Source of the DNA: CAMYLR01 sp039590215 | GTDB lineage: Bacteria; Gemmatimonadota; Gemmatimonadetes; JACCXV01; JAHWKZ01 | NCBI GenBank assembly: GCA_039590215.1 | Contig: JBDHFX010000007.1 | Coordinates: forward strand, 1-28,777 | Length of the DNA: 28,777 nucleotides | Direction of reading: 5' to 3' | In this document: positions 13,763-20,558 of the stretch, in pieces | Layout: the number at the start of each line of letters is the position of its first letter | Numbering within the stretch: position 1 is the stretch's first letter | Notes under the pieces: model-generated | The model's database searches: none | What the model saw: only the letters and a program-made list of their open reading frames with translations | What the model was told of the DNA's origin: nothing | Translations under genes and position numbers: made by a program

Positions 13763-16093
13763 ATGGCCGTGCTACGCCTCCCGCGTCTGAAACTGGATTC
13801 GCGCATGATCAAACAAATCAAGTGGCGCCCACCCACGTGGGTGCTAATCGCATTCCCGATCCTCATTATTGGCGCCATCAGCATCGGGGCGTACTCGGTC
13901 ATGCTCGAGCGCCGCGTGACCTCGAAGTGGGAGGGTCGCAAGTGGAATGTGCCGTCCAAGGTGTTCTCCGACGCCTTCTTGCTGTTCCCGGGCAAGCGAC
14001 TGAGCGACGAAGATTTCGAGACGCGCCTCAAGCGGCTGGGATATCTCGAGCAGGCGGGCGAGATCGATGAGCCAGGCGAATACGCGCAAAACGACGGCGA
14101 GTGGCTCGTCTATCTCCACGCCTTTGACTACCCAGACGGCACCAATCCGGCCTACCCGATTCGCATTCAGACTCGGGGCCGGGTCGTGCGAGCGATAACC
14201 AACGCACGCACCGGTGAGGAACTGACCAGCGCCGCGCTCCAGCCCGAGGTCATCGGCGTAATCTTCGATCAACATATGGAGGACCGAACCCCGATCGACC
14301 TGGAAGAGGTTCCGGCTTACGTCATCCAGGCGATACTGGCGGTCGAGGATGCACGGTTTCATAGCCACCCTGGCCTCGATCCGATACGCATGGCCGGTGC
14401 CTCGCTGGTAAACCTCCGCGCTCGACGCACCGTGCAGGGTGGATCGACGATCACACAACAGCTCGTCAAGAACTACTACCTGACCTCCGCCCGTACCTAC
14501 CGCCGCAAGCTGATGGAGGCAGTAATGGCGATGATCCTCGAGGCCAAGTACCCAAAGCGCGAGATTCTCGAGGCATACCTCAACGAGATCTATCTCGGTC
14601 AACGCGGGGCCGCATCGATCATGGGGATCGAGCAGGCGGCGCGATACTACTTTGGCAAGTCGGTTCGAGAGATCGACCTCCCGCAAGCCGCTACGTTGGC
14701 TGGGCTGATTCGCGATCCCGGCAGGTACAACCCCCATCGACACCCTGAGCAGGCCCAGGATCGACGCGACCTGGTGCTCAAGCTGATGCACGATCAGAAC
14801 CGGTTGACCGACGATCAGCTCGCGCGTGCCAGGGCCGAGCCGCTGAACATTCGCGGTGAGGATAGGCGCTTCAACGACGCTCCACATTTCGTCGACTTCG
14901 TGCTCAGCGAGCTCGCCGATCGGTATCCGCGGCAGCTGCTCCAGAGCGAGGGACTGAGGATCTTCACGACTCTCGACATGGGGTCCCAGATCGCCGCCGA
15001 GCGTGCGTTGGTGGAGGGTCTCGACCGACTCGAAGAGGATTACCCACGCCTCAAGAATCGCGCCGGCGAGCTCGAGGGCGCGCTGGTCGTCGTCGATCCG
15101 CGCACTGGTTTTGTGCGGGCGATGGTCGGTGGGCGCGACTATCAGACGTCGCAATTCAACCGTGCCGAGCAAGCGCGGCGGCAACCCGGCTCGACGTTCA
15201 AGCCGTTCGTCTACTTAACCGCGTTCCTCGAGCCCGATCGCTGGAGCCCGGCCACGACGATCGATGACACTCCGTTCGAGGTCGTTTCCGGCGGCGAGGT
15301 GTGGTCGCCGAGCAACTACGACAACACGTCTCACGGCCCTGTCTCGCTGCGCGCGGCGCTCACCAACTCTATGAACATCGCGACCAGCCGATTGGCACTC
15401 GACGTGGGGCTGAACCGCGTAACGCGAACCGCCCGGGACGCCGGGATCGAAAGCCGGTTGCAGGCGGTTCCGTCGATCGCACTAGGTGCTTTTGAGGTGA
15501 CGCCGTTGGAGCTGGCATCCGCGTACTCGACGCTCGCCAACGGTGGCATTCGAACCGAGCCGCTCTCGATCTTGGCGGCCATCGACGAGCGAGGTCGCGT
15601 CTTACAGCACCGCGAGGTCAGCATGGACCGCGTGGTACCGGCCGACGCTGTGTACCTCGTCAACGACATGCTGAAGGACGTTTTCGATTCAGGAACCGCC
15701 CAGCGTGCTCGCGCGCTCGGCTACTCGGGTCGGGCGGCGGGCAAGACCGGGACGACGAACTCCACTCGTGACGCCTGGTTCGTGGGATACACGCCCGAGA
15801 TGGTAGCGCTGGTTTGGGTCGGCTACGACGACAACCAACCGATCGGTCTGTACGGCGGCCGAGCGGCGCTGCCGATCTGGGTCGACTTCATGAAGCGATC
15901 GGGGGTCGGCGATCGGAGCCCGGCGTTTCCCGCTCCCAAGAACATCGTGATCGTCGAGGTAGACCCCGAGACCGGGGAGCTCGCCACCGCCGGCTGCCCG
16001 GCAACGCGGTTCGAGGTGTTCGTCGAGGGTGCCGAACCTCAGTACCGATGTCACTTGCACGGAGACCAAGACGATGGGTGGTGGATCTTCTGA
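13763..16093 (+). CDS. mrcB: Bifunctional penicillin-binding protein 1B-type
   Basis: A 776-residue class A PBP that polymerises and cross-links peptidoglycan in the periplasm. It has a short cytoplasmic tail, one membrane anchor (about residues 26-46) and a UB2H-like region (about 60-145, with RLKRLGYLEQAG). The glycosyltransferase 51 domain (about 165-345) shows AVEDARFHSHPGLDP with catalytic Glu195, GGSTITQQLVKN, and EAYLNEIYLGQ with Glu275. The transpeptidase domain (about 430-735) shows PGSTFK with Ser477 and Lys480, TNSMN with Ser536 and Asn538, and GKTGTT at 660-665. All catalytic motifs are intact. Cysteines in TAGCPATRF and YRCHLH near the C-terminus could form a disulfide. The UB2H-like region would suit activation by an outer-membrane lipoprotein; the TPR lipoprotein gene directly downstream is a candidate, as inference only. 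Confidence 0.94.
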   Translation: MAVLRLPRLKLDSRMIKQIKWRPPTWVLIAFPILIIGAISIGAYSVMLERRVTSKWEGRKWNVPSKVFSDAFLLFPGKRLSDEDFETRLKRLGYLEQAGEIDEPGEYAQNDGEWLVYLHAFDYPDGTNPAYPIRIQTRGRVVRAITNARTGEELTSAALQPEVIGVIFDQHMEDRTPIDLEEVPAYVIQAILAVEDARFHSHPGLDPIRMAGASLVNLRARRTVQGGSTITQQLVKNYYLTSARTYRRKLMEAVMAMILEAKYPKREILEAYLNEIYLGQRGAASIMGIEQAARYYFGKSVREIDLPQAATLAGLIRDPGRYNPHRHPEQAQDRRDLVLKLMHDQNRLTDDQLARARAEPLNIRGEDRRFNDAPHFVDFVLSELADRYPRQLLQSEGLRIFTTLDMGSQIAAERALVEGLDRLEEDYPRLKNRAGELEGALVVVDPRTGFVRAMVGGRDYQTSQFNRAEQARRQPGSTFKPFVYLTAFLEPDRWSPATTIDDTPFEVVSGGEVWSPSNYDNTSHGPVSLRAALTNSMNIATSRLALDVGLNRVTRTARDAGIESRLQAVPSIALGAFEVTPLELASAYSTLANGGIRTEPLSILAAIDERGRVLQHREVSMDRVVPADAVYLVNDMLKDVFDSGTAQRARALGYSGRAAGKTGTTNSTRDAWFVGYTPEMVALVWVGYDDNQPIGLYGGRAALPIWVDFMKRSGVGDRSPAFPAPKNIVIVEVDPETGELATAGCPATRFEVFVEGAEPQYRCHLHGDQDDGWWIF

Positions 16094-16563
16094 GCCCGCG
16101 CTCGCCATGGTGTCTCGGGTTTATGGCACTCACCATCGCCAGCTGCTCTCATCGTGGAGGAGATCGGACGGCGACTCCCAACACCGAGCCGCCATCCGCC
16201 CGCGCCGAGGCCCCGCCGTCGACCATCGAAACCGAACCACGAGAGATCTCGACTGACCGCGCCAACGCCGTTGACCCCGGCGCCGGGACGATGGCCCGCG
16301 AAGCCAGCCAACGTGTCGTGGAGGAGGGCAAAGGGTTCCTTATCGCCGGGCGTCCGCGCGATGCGGCCAGTCGGTTCGAACGCGCCACTCGCATCGATCC
16401 GACCAATGGCTTCGCGTACTATTACCTCGGCCGCGCCCGCGCCGAAGCGGGCGATCACCGTAGCGCAGTTGGGGTGTTGGAGAAAGCCGAGTCGCTGCTC
16501 GGACCCTACCCGGAGTGGCGCGAGCGAGCCATCTCCCTCGCCGCGTCGCTGCGCAGCGGATAA
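16078..16563 (+). CDS. TPR-containing lipoprotein
   Basis: A 161-residue protein starting at GTG 16078 (a second GTG follows at 16081), overlapping the end of the PBP gene by 16 bp. This start gives a signal sequence ending in LTIASC, an excellent lipobox with Cys23. The internal ATG at 16123 would leave only 7 residues before the Cys and is rejected. After a Pro/Thr/Glu-rich linker (about 25-65) come about two tetratricopeptide repeats (EGKGFLIAGRPRDAASRFER, then YYYLGRARAEAGDHRSAVGV), indicating protein binding in the periplasm or at the outer membrane. No enzyme motif is seen. Close coupling to PBP1B recalls lipoprotein activators such as LpoB, but I see no sequence resemblance, so its job is unproven. 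Confidence 0.75.
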   Translation: MVDLLSPRSPWCLGFMALTIASCSHRGGDRTATPNTEPPSARAEAPPSTIETEPREISTDRANAVDPGAGTMAREASQRVVEEGKGFLIAGRPRDAASRFERATRIDPTNGFAYYYLGRARAEAGDHRSAVGVLEKAESLLGPYPEWRERAISLAASLRSG

Positions 16564-16575
16564 CTGCGGGGCTGA

Positions 16576-17208
16576 ATGATCGACTGGAACCGGGCCCGGG
16601 AACGAATGGTACGACGGCAGGTCGCCGCGCGCGGCGTCCACGATCCGGCCACGCTGGGCGCGATGTGGGTCGTCCCGCGTCATGAGTTCGTCTTGCCCGA
16701 GTACCTCGACCTCGCCTACGAGGATCGTCCTCTACCGATCGGGTTCGATCAGACGATCAGCCAACCCTATATCGTGGCCTATATGACTCAGTCGGCGGAG
16801 CTGGGCCCCGACGATCGCGTGCTCGAGGTCGGAGCAGGGTCAGGGTATCAGAGCGCGGTCTTGGGCGAGATCGCGGCCGATGTGTACTCGATCGAGATCG
16901 TCCCCCAGCTGGCGGTTCGCGCCGGTCTCACGCTGCGCCGGCTCAGGTACCGCAACGTGCACGTGATCACCGGTGACGGCCATGCGGGATGGGAGCGCGC
17001 CGCCCCCTTTGACGCGATCGTCGTCGCGGCCGCTCCGGCATCGATACCCGAAGCGCTGGTCGAGCAGCTGGCCGATGGCGGCCGCCTGGTGGCGCCGGTC
17101 GGAACCGGCGCCGACCAGACGATCTTCCGGCTTCGGCGGACGTCTGAGGGCGTCGTATCGGAGGAGCTGATCTCGGTTCGTTTCGTGCCCATGACGGGCG
17201 ACCATTGA
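16576..17208 (+). CDS. pcm: Protein-L-isoaspartate O-methyltransferase
   Basis: A 210-residue SAM-dependent methyltransferase that repairs isoaspartyl residues in aged proteins. The family substrate motif is FDQTISQPYIVAYM; the SAM-binding motif I is VLEVGAGSGYQSAVL (about 84-98). Post-motif SIEIVPQLAVRA and GDGHAGWERAAPFDAIVVAA are also typical, and the end (EELISVRFVPMTG) matches the usual C-terminus. Length is normal. It starts 12 bp after the TPR lipoprotein stop, with GGGG just upstream, and its TGA overlaps the TTG of the M48 protease gene, so translation of the two is probably coupled. There is no signal peptide, so it is likely cytosolic, although some relatives are periplasmic. Confidence 0.93.
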   Translation: MIDWNRARERMVRRQVAARGVHDPATLGAMWVVPRHEFVLPEYLDLAYEDRPLPIGFDQTISQPYIVAYMTQSAELGPDDRVLEVGAGSGYQSAVLGEIAADVYSIEIVPQLAVRAGLTLRRLRYRNVHVITGDGHAGWERAAPFDAIVVAAAPASIPEALVEQLADGGRLVAPVGTGADQTIFRLRRTSEGVVSEELISVRFVPMTGDH

Positions 17209-18479
17209 TCGAGCCGGGGCGGCGTTGGCTCGGCGTAGCGGTCGCCACCGCCGTCGCCGCGATCGTTTTCGCGCTCTTCATGGGCCGATCGGACCCCCGT
17301 GTCCTGCCGATCGAGCAGGGCACCCAGTTCACATCCGATTTTGGGGAGACTTCGAGCCTCTACAGCGGAGTCAAGTACGCATTCTGGGCGACGGCAACTG
17401 TTCTGCGTTGGGGGACGCTAGTCGGCCTTATGGTATTGGGTGGTGGGCGCATTCTGACTGCCCTCGCGGCACGAGTTTCCAGTCGATTGTCGGTGACAGC
17501 GCTTATTGTGATGGCGGTCCTGCTCGCGGTGCTGGCGCTGGTCACGCTGCCGCTGTCGTACGCCAGTGGCTATCGGATTGAGCACGCCTTTGGTCTTTCG
17601 ACTCAGACGCGCTCAGCGTGGCTACTCGACTACGTCAGGGTGCGCGGTTTCTGGATCCTCGTTTATAGTGCCGCAGCGGCTGGCTTCTTGACAACGATCA
17701 GACGCTGGCCACGAAGAGGCTGGTTGGTTGCCGCGGGCGCCGGCATGCTGATCGCCGTGTTCGGGACGATTGCGGCGCCTCGCATCATTGACCCTCTCTT
17801 TCACGACTTCACACCTCTCGCCGATCAGGAGCTCGAACGCGAGATCGTCGCCGTTGGAGAGAACGCCGGGATCGATATTCAACGTGTAAGAGTGATGGAT
17901 GCGAGCCGACGCACCCGCCGCATGAACGCTTACGTGACCGGAATCGGCGCGACTCGGCAAGTCGTCCTCTACGACAATTTGGTGGCCAATGCGCCGCGTG
18001 AGGAGTTGTTGCTGGTCGTCGCCCACGAGATCGGTCACCAGCGAGCCCGCCATGTGACGCGCGGTTTGATGGCGACGTTACCGGGCATCGTTCTCGGGGT
18101 TTGGGCGTTGACGGTGCTGGCGGGATGGCGGGCTCGACGGGACCCCACGCTGGACGGGCCCGCCGACCCGGCCGGGCTGCCGCTGCTCTGGCTCGCCGTC
18201 TCGGTGGCGCTGTTTCTCTCGAGTCCCGTGTCGGCGACGATTTCGCGCCGGATGGAAGCCGAAGCCGACTGGATCTCACTCGAGCTGACCCGCGATCCGG
18301 ACACGTTCGTGGCTGCCGAGCGACGGCTCGCCGAGACCAATCTGTCGTGGATCACTCCACCGGAATGGATCGTTCGATGGTTCTACAGCCACCCACCGGT
18401 GCTCAATCGGATCGGGATGGCCGAGTACTGGCGCGCCGTTCACGGAGATCACGCCCAGTCATCTCCGTCGGCTGACTAA
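17205..18479 (+). CDS. M48 family membrane metalloprotease (Ste24-like)
   Basis: A 424-residue integral membrane zinc protease of the Ste24/CAAX-protease type (M48A). Several N-terminal membrane helices (about 8-25, 60-80, 97-117, 148-165, 174-192) precede the catalytic motif VVAHEIGHQRARH (His274, Glu275, His278). Two more helices follow, then RRMEAEADWISLELT, which provides the third ligand Glu, and YSHPPVLNRI near the C-terminus. Relatives act in membrane protein quality control; eukaryotic homologues trim prenylated proteins, which is not expected here. The start is TTG in TTGA, overlapping the pcm stop by 4 nt. The last 77 bp overlap the 3' end of gpmI on the other strand. Confidence 0.9.
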   Translation: MIEPGRRWLGVAVATAVAAIVFALFMGRSDPRVLPIEQGTQFTSDFGETSSLYSGVKYAFWATATVLRWGTLVGLMVLGGGRILTALAARVSSRLSVTALIVMAVLLAVLALVTLPLSYASGYRIEHAFGLSTQTRSAWLLDYVRVRGFWILVYSAAAAGFLTTIRRWPRRGWLVAAGAGMLIAVFGTIAAPRIIDPLFHDFTPLADQELEREIVAVGENAGIDIQRVRVMDASRRTRRMNAYVTGIGATRQVVLYDNLVANAPREELLLVVAHEIGHQRARHVTRGLMATLPGIVLGVWALTVLAGWRARRDPTLDGPADPAGLPLLWLAVSVALFLSSPVSATISRRMEAEADWISLELTRDPDTFVAAERRLAETNLSWITPPEWIVRWFYSHPPVLNRIGMAEYWRAVHGDHAQSSPSAD

Positions 18480-19956
18480 TCTCCTGCAACGCCAGTAGCG
18501 TGGGCATCGCATCGCACAGCGCGCCGCCATCCCGCAGTCGACCGCGAAACTCTTTTGAGACGAGCAAGCACGGCACGAGGTTGGTGGTGTGTGCTGTGTG
18601 GGGCGTGCCGTCTTCCTGAACCATCGTCTCGGCGTTGCCGTGATCAGCCAAAATGATCAGCGCGCCATCGGGCTCGATGTCGAGAAACGTGTCAACGACC
18701 TTCCCCAAACATCCGTCGATCGTCTCCACGGCACGGATCGCGGCCGCGAGATCCCCGGTGTGTCCGACCATGTCCGGATTGGCAAAGTTGCAGACAAATA
18801 CATCGAACCGCTGCGATCGAATCGCGTCCAGCAAACGGTCGCGAACTTCCGGCGCCGACATCTCGGGCTGTAAATCGTAGGTCGCCACCTTGGGCGAGGG
18901 CACGAGGACGCGCTCCTCCCTTGCGTACGGTTCTTCTCGACCACCGTTGAAAAAGTATGTTACGTGGGCATACTTCTCGGTTTCGGAGATTCGCAAGTTC
19001 GAGCAGCCTTCCGTCTCCCACACTTCGCCGGCGACGTGATCCAGCGTCCGTGTCGGAAAGGCCATCGGCAGATCAAACGTCTCGTCGTACGCGGCCATCG
19101 TACCGAAATACAACGACTCGATGGACGAACGCTCAAAGGCGGCGAAATCTGAGTCGGTGAAAGCTCGCGTGAGCTGGCGTGCGCGATCGGCCCGGAAGTT
19201 GAAAAACAGGATCGCGTCACCCGCCCGTACACGCGGGGTGTTCTTGACGATGATCGGCTTGATGAACTCGTCCGTCACATGATTGTCGTAGCTCTTCTTG
19301 ATCGCCCTGAGAGGGTTGCGAGTCGAGCTGCCGGACTGTCCACTGGTCAGCGCCTCGTAGGCGATGCGGGTGCGATCCCATCGACGGTCACGATCCATGG
19401 CGTAGTAGCGTCCGATGATCGTCGCCAGCTCACCGGTTTCCTTCTTACGCATGACATCTCGAAGAGCTTCGAGAAACCCCAAGCCCGATGTTGGCGAAGT
19501 GTCCCGTCCGTCGGTAAAGGCGTGGACCACGACGCGAGTGAGCTCCTTGCGGCGAGCCAACTCGAGCAGCGCCACTAGGTGTCGCTGGTGACTATGGACG
19601 CCGCCATCCGAAACGAGCCCCAACAGGTGCAATACGCCACCCGTCCGGGTCACATGCTCGATCGCCGCAACGAGCGGCTCGAGGTCGAAGAACGCGCTCG
19701 ACTCGATCGCTTCGTCGATCCGCAGAATGTCCTGCTGGATGACGCGACCGCCGCCGAGGTTGAGGTGCCCGACTTCGGAGTTCCCCATCTGGCCCTCACC
19801 CAACCCCACCGCTCGGCCTGACGCCGTCAACGCGGTGTGAGGATACTTCTCCCACAGCGTATCGAATACTGGCGTTCGGGCGAGTGCGACGGCGTTGCCG
19901 TCCCGCGCGTCGCGGAGCCCCCACCCGTCGAGGATGATCAGTCCGACCCGGCGCAC
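18403..19956 (-). CDS. gpmI: Cofactor-independent phosphoglycerate mutase
   Basis: A 517-residue enzyme of glycolysis and gluconeogenesis that interconverts 3- and 2-phosphoglycerate using two manganese ions. Visible motifs are LIILDGWG with metal ligand Asp10, MGNSEVGHLNLGGGR with the phosphoserine Ser60, HAFTDGRDTSPTSG, RWDRTRIAYEAL, FFNFRADRARQLT, EKYAHVTYFFNGG, NPDMVGHTG and LADHGNAETM. Length is normal. The usual end near EMTGRDL is followed here by about a dozen extra residues (RERRASTRPSRSD), and this part lies in the 77-bp overlap with the M48 gene. The start is GTG at 19956 with GGAGGAGG seven bases upstream, inside the end of coaE (19-bp overlap). Confidence 0.96.
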   Translation of the reverse strand: MRRVGLIILDGWGLRDARDGNAVALARTPVFDTLWEKYPHTALTASGRAVGLGEGQMGNSEVGHLNLGGGRVIQQDILRIDEAIESSAFFDLEPLVAAIEHVTRTGGVLHLLGLVSDGGVHSHQRHLVALLELARRKELTRVVVHAFTDGRDTSPTSGLGFLEALRDVMRKKETGELATIIGRYYAMDRDRRWDRTRIAYEALTSGQSGSSTRNPLRAIKKSYDNHVTDEFIKPIIVKNTPRVRAGDAILFFNFRADRARQLTRAFTDSDFAAFERSSIESLYFGTMAAYDETFDLPMAFPTRTLDHVAGEVWETEGCSNLRISETEKYAHVTYFFNGGREEPYAREERVLVPSPKVATYDLQPEMSAPEVRDRLLDAIRSQRFDVFVCNFANPDMVGHTGDLAAAIRAVETIDGCLGKVVDTFLDIEPDGALIILADHGNAETMVQEDGTPHTAHTTNLVPCLLVSKEFRGRLRDGGALCDAMPTLLALQEISQPTEMTGRDLRERRASTRPSRSD

Positions 19957-20558
19957 CGCGAAACCTCCTCCTGGATGTCAGCCAACACCGCATCTGCTTT
20001 TTCTCGCAGGAGCTCGATCGACCCGTCGTTGACGATCACGTAGTCGCTGCGATCCACCTTCTCGATGTCTGGCATTTGCGCCGCCATCAACTCTTCGATC
20101 CGCTCGGGGCTCAAGCCCCGCTGCCTAGCGAGCCGTTCGGCGCGCAACTCGCGCGAAGCCGTGACCAGTACGATCCGGTCCAGGTCCTCGGGTATGCCAA
20201 ACTCAAAAATGAGCGCGGCGTCAACAACCACCGTGTCATGACCCTTGAGTCGAGCCGCGTCGATCTTTCGCCCGAGCCGCTCGAGGAGCGGTGGATGGAC
20301 GATGGTGTTGAGTCGCGCCGTGTCGTGGGGCGAGCGAAACGCGCGCTCGCCTAGCGCGACCCGGTCGATCGATCCGGCCGCATCGAGGATCCCGGTTCCG
20401 AAGGCATCGATCAACGCCGCCCGCGCTTCGCTGTCATCAGTCAAAACTGCGTGTCCCAAGTGGTCGGCGTCGATCACGACAACGCCTGCGTCTCGCCACC
20501 GGTCAGCTACGACCGTCTTTCCGCCAGCGATGTTCCCGGTCAGCCCGACGGTGATCAC
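19938..20558 (-). CDS. coaE: Dephospho-CoA kinase
   Basis: A 206-residue P-loop kinase for the last step of coenzyme A synthesis, phosphorylating dephospho-CoA at the ribose 3'-OH. The N-terminus MITVGLTGNIAGGKTVVADR holds the Walker A motif. Then come VVVIDADHLGHAVL (catalytic Asp region), LNTIVHPPLLERL, and VVVDAALIFEFG, which is the usual VxDxPLLFE with changes. RLARQRGLSPERIEELMAAQ is the lid segment. GNIAGGKT replaces the common GGIGSGKS, yet Lys and Thr are kept. GTG at 20558, overlapping the polA stop as GTGA, gives the normal N-terminus; a TTG at 20573 is possible but adds atypical residues. Confidence 0.94.
   Translation of the reverse strand: MITVGLTGNIAGGKTVVADRWRDAGVVVIDADHLGHAVLTDDSEARAALIDAFGTGILDAAGSIDRVALGERAFRSPHDTARLNTIVHPPLLERLGRKIDAARLKGHDTVVVDAALIFEFGIPEDLDRIVLVTASRELRAERLARQRGLSPERIEELMAAQMPDIEKVDRSDYVIVNDGSIELLREKADAVLADIQEEVSRCAGSD

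Noticed and set aside
13844..15184. Minus-strand open frame of 446 codons
   Set aside because: Antisense to PBP1B, whose catalytic motifs are all present on the plus strand.
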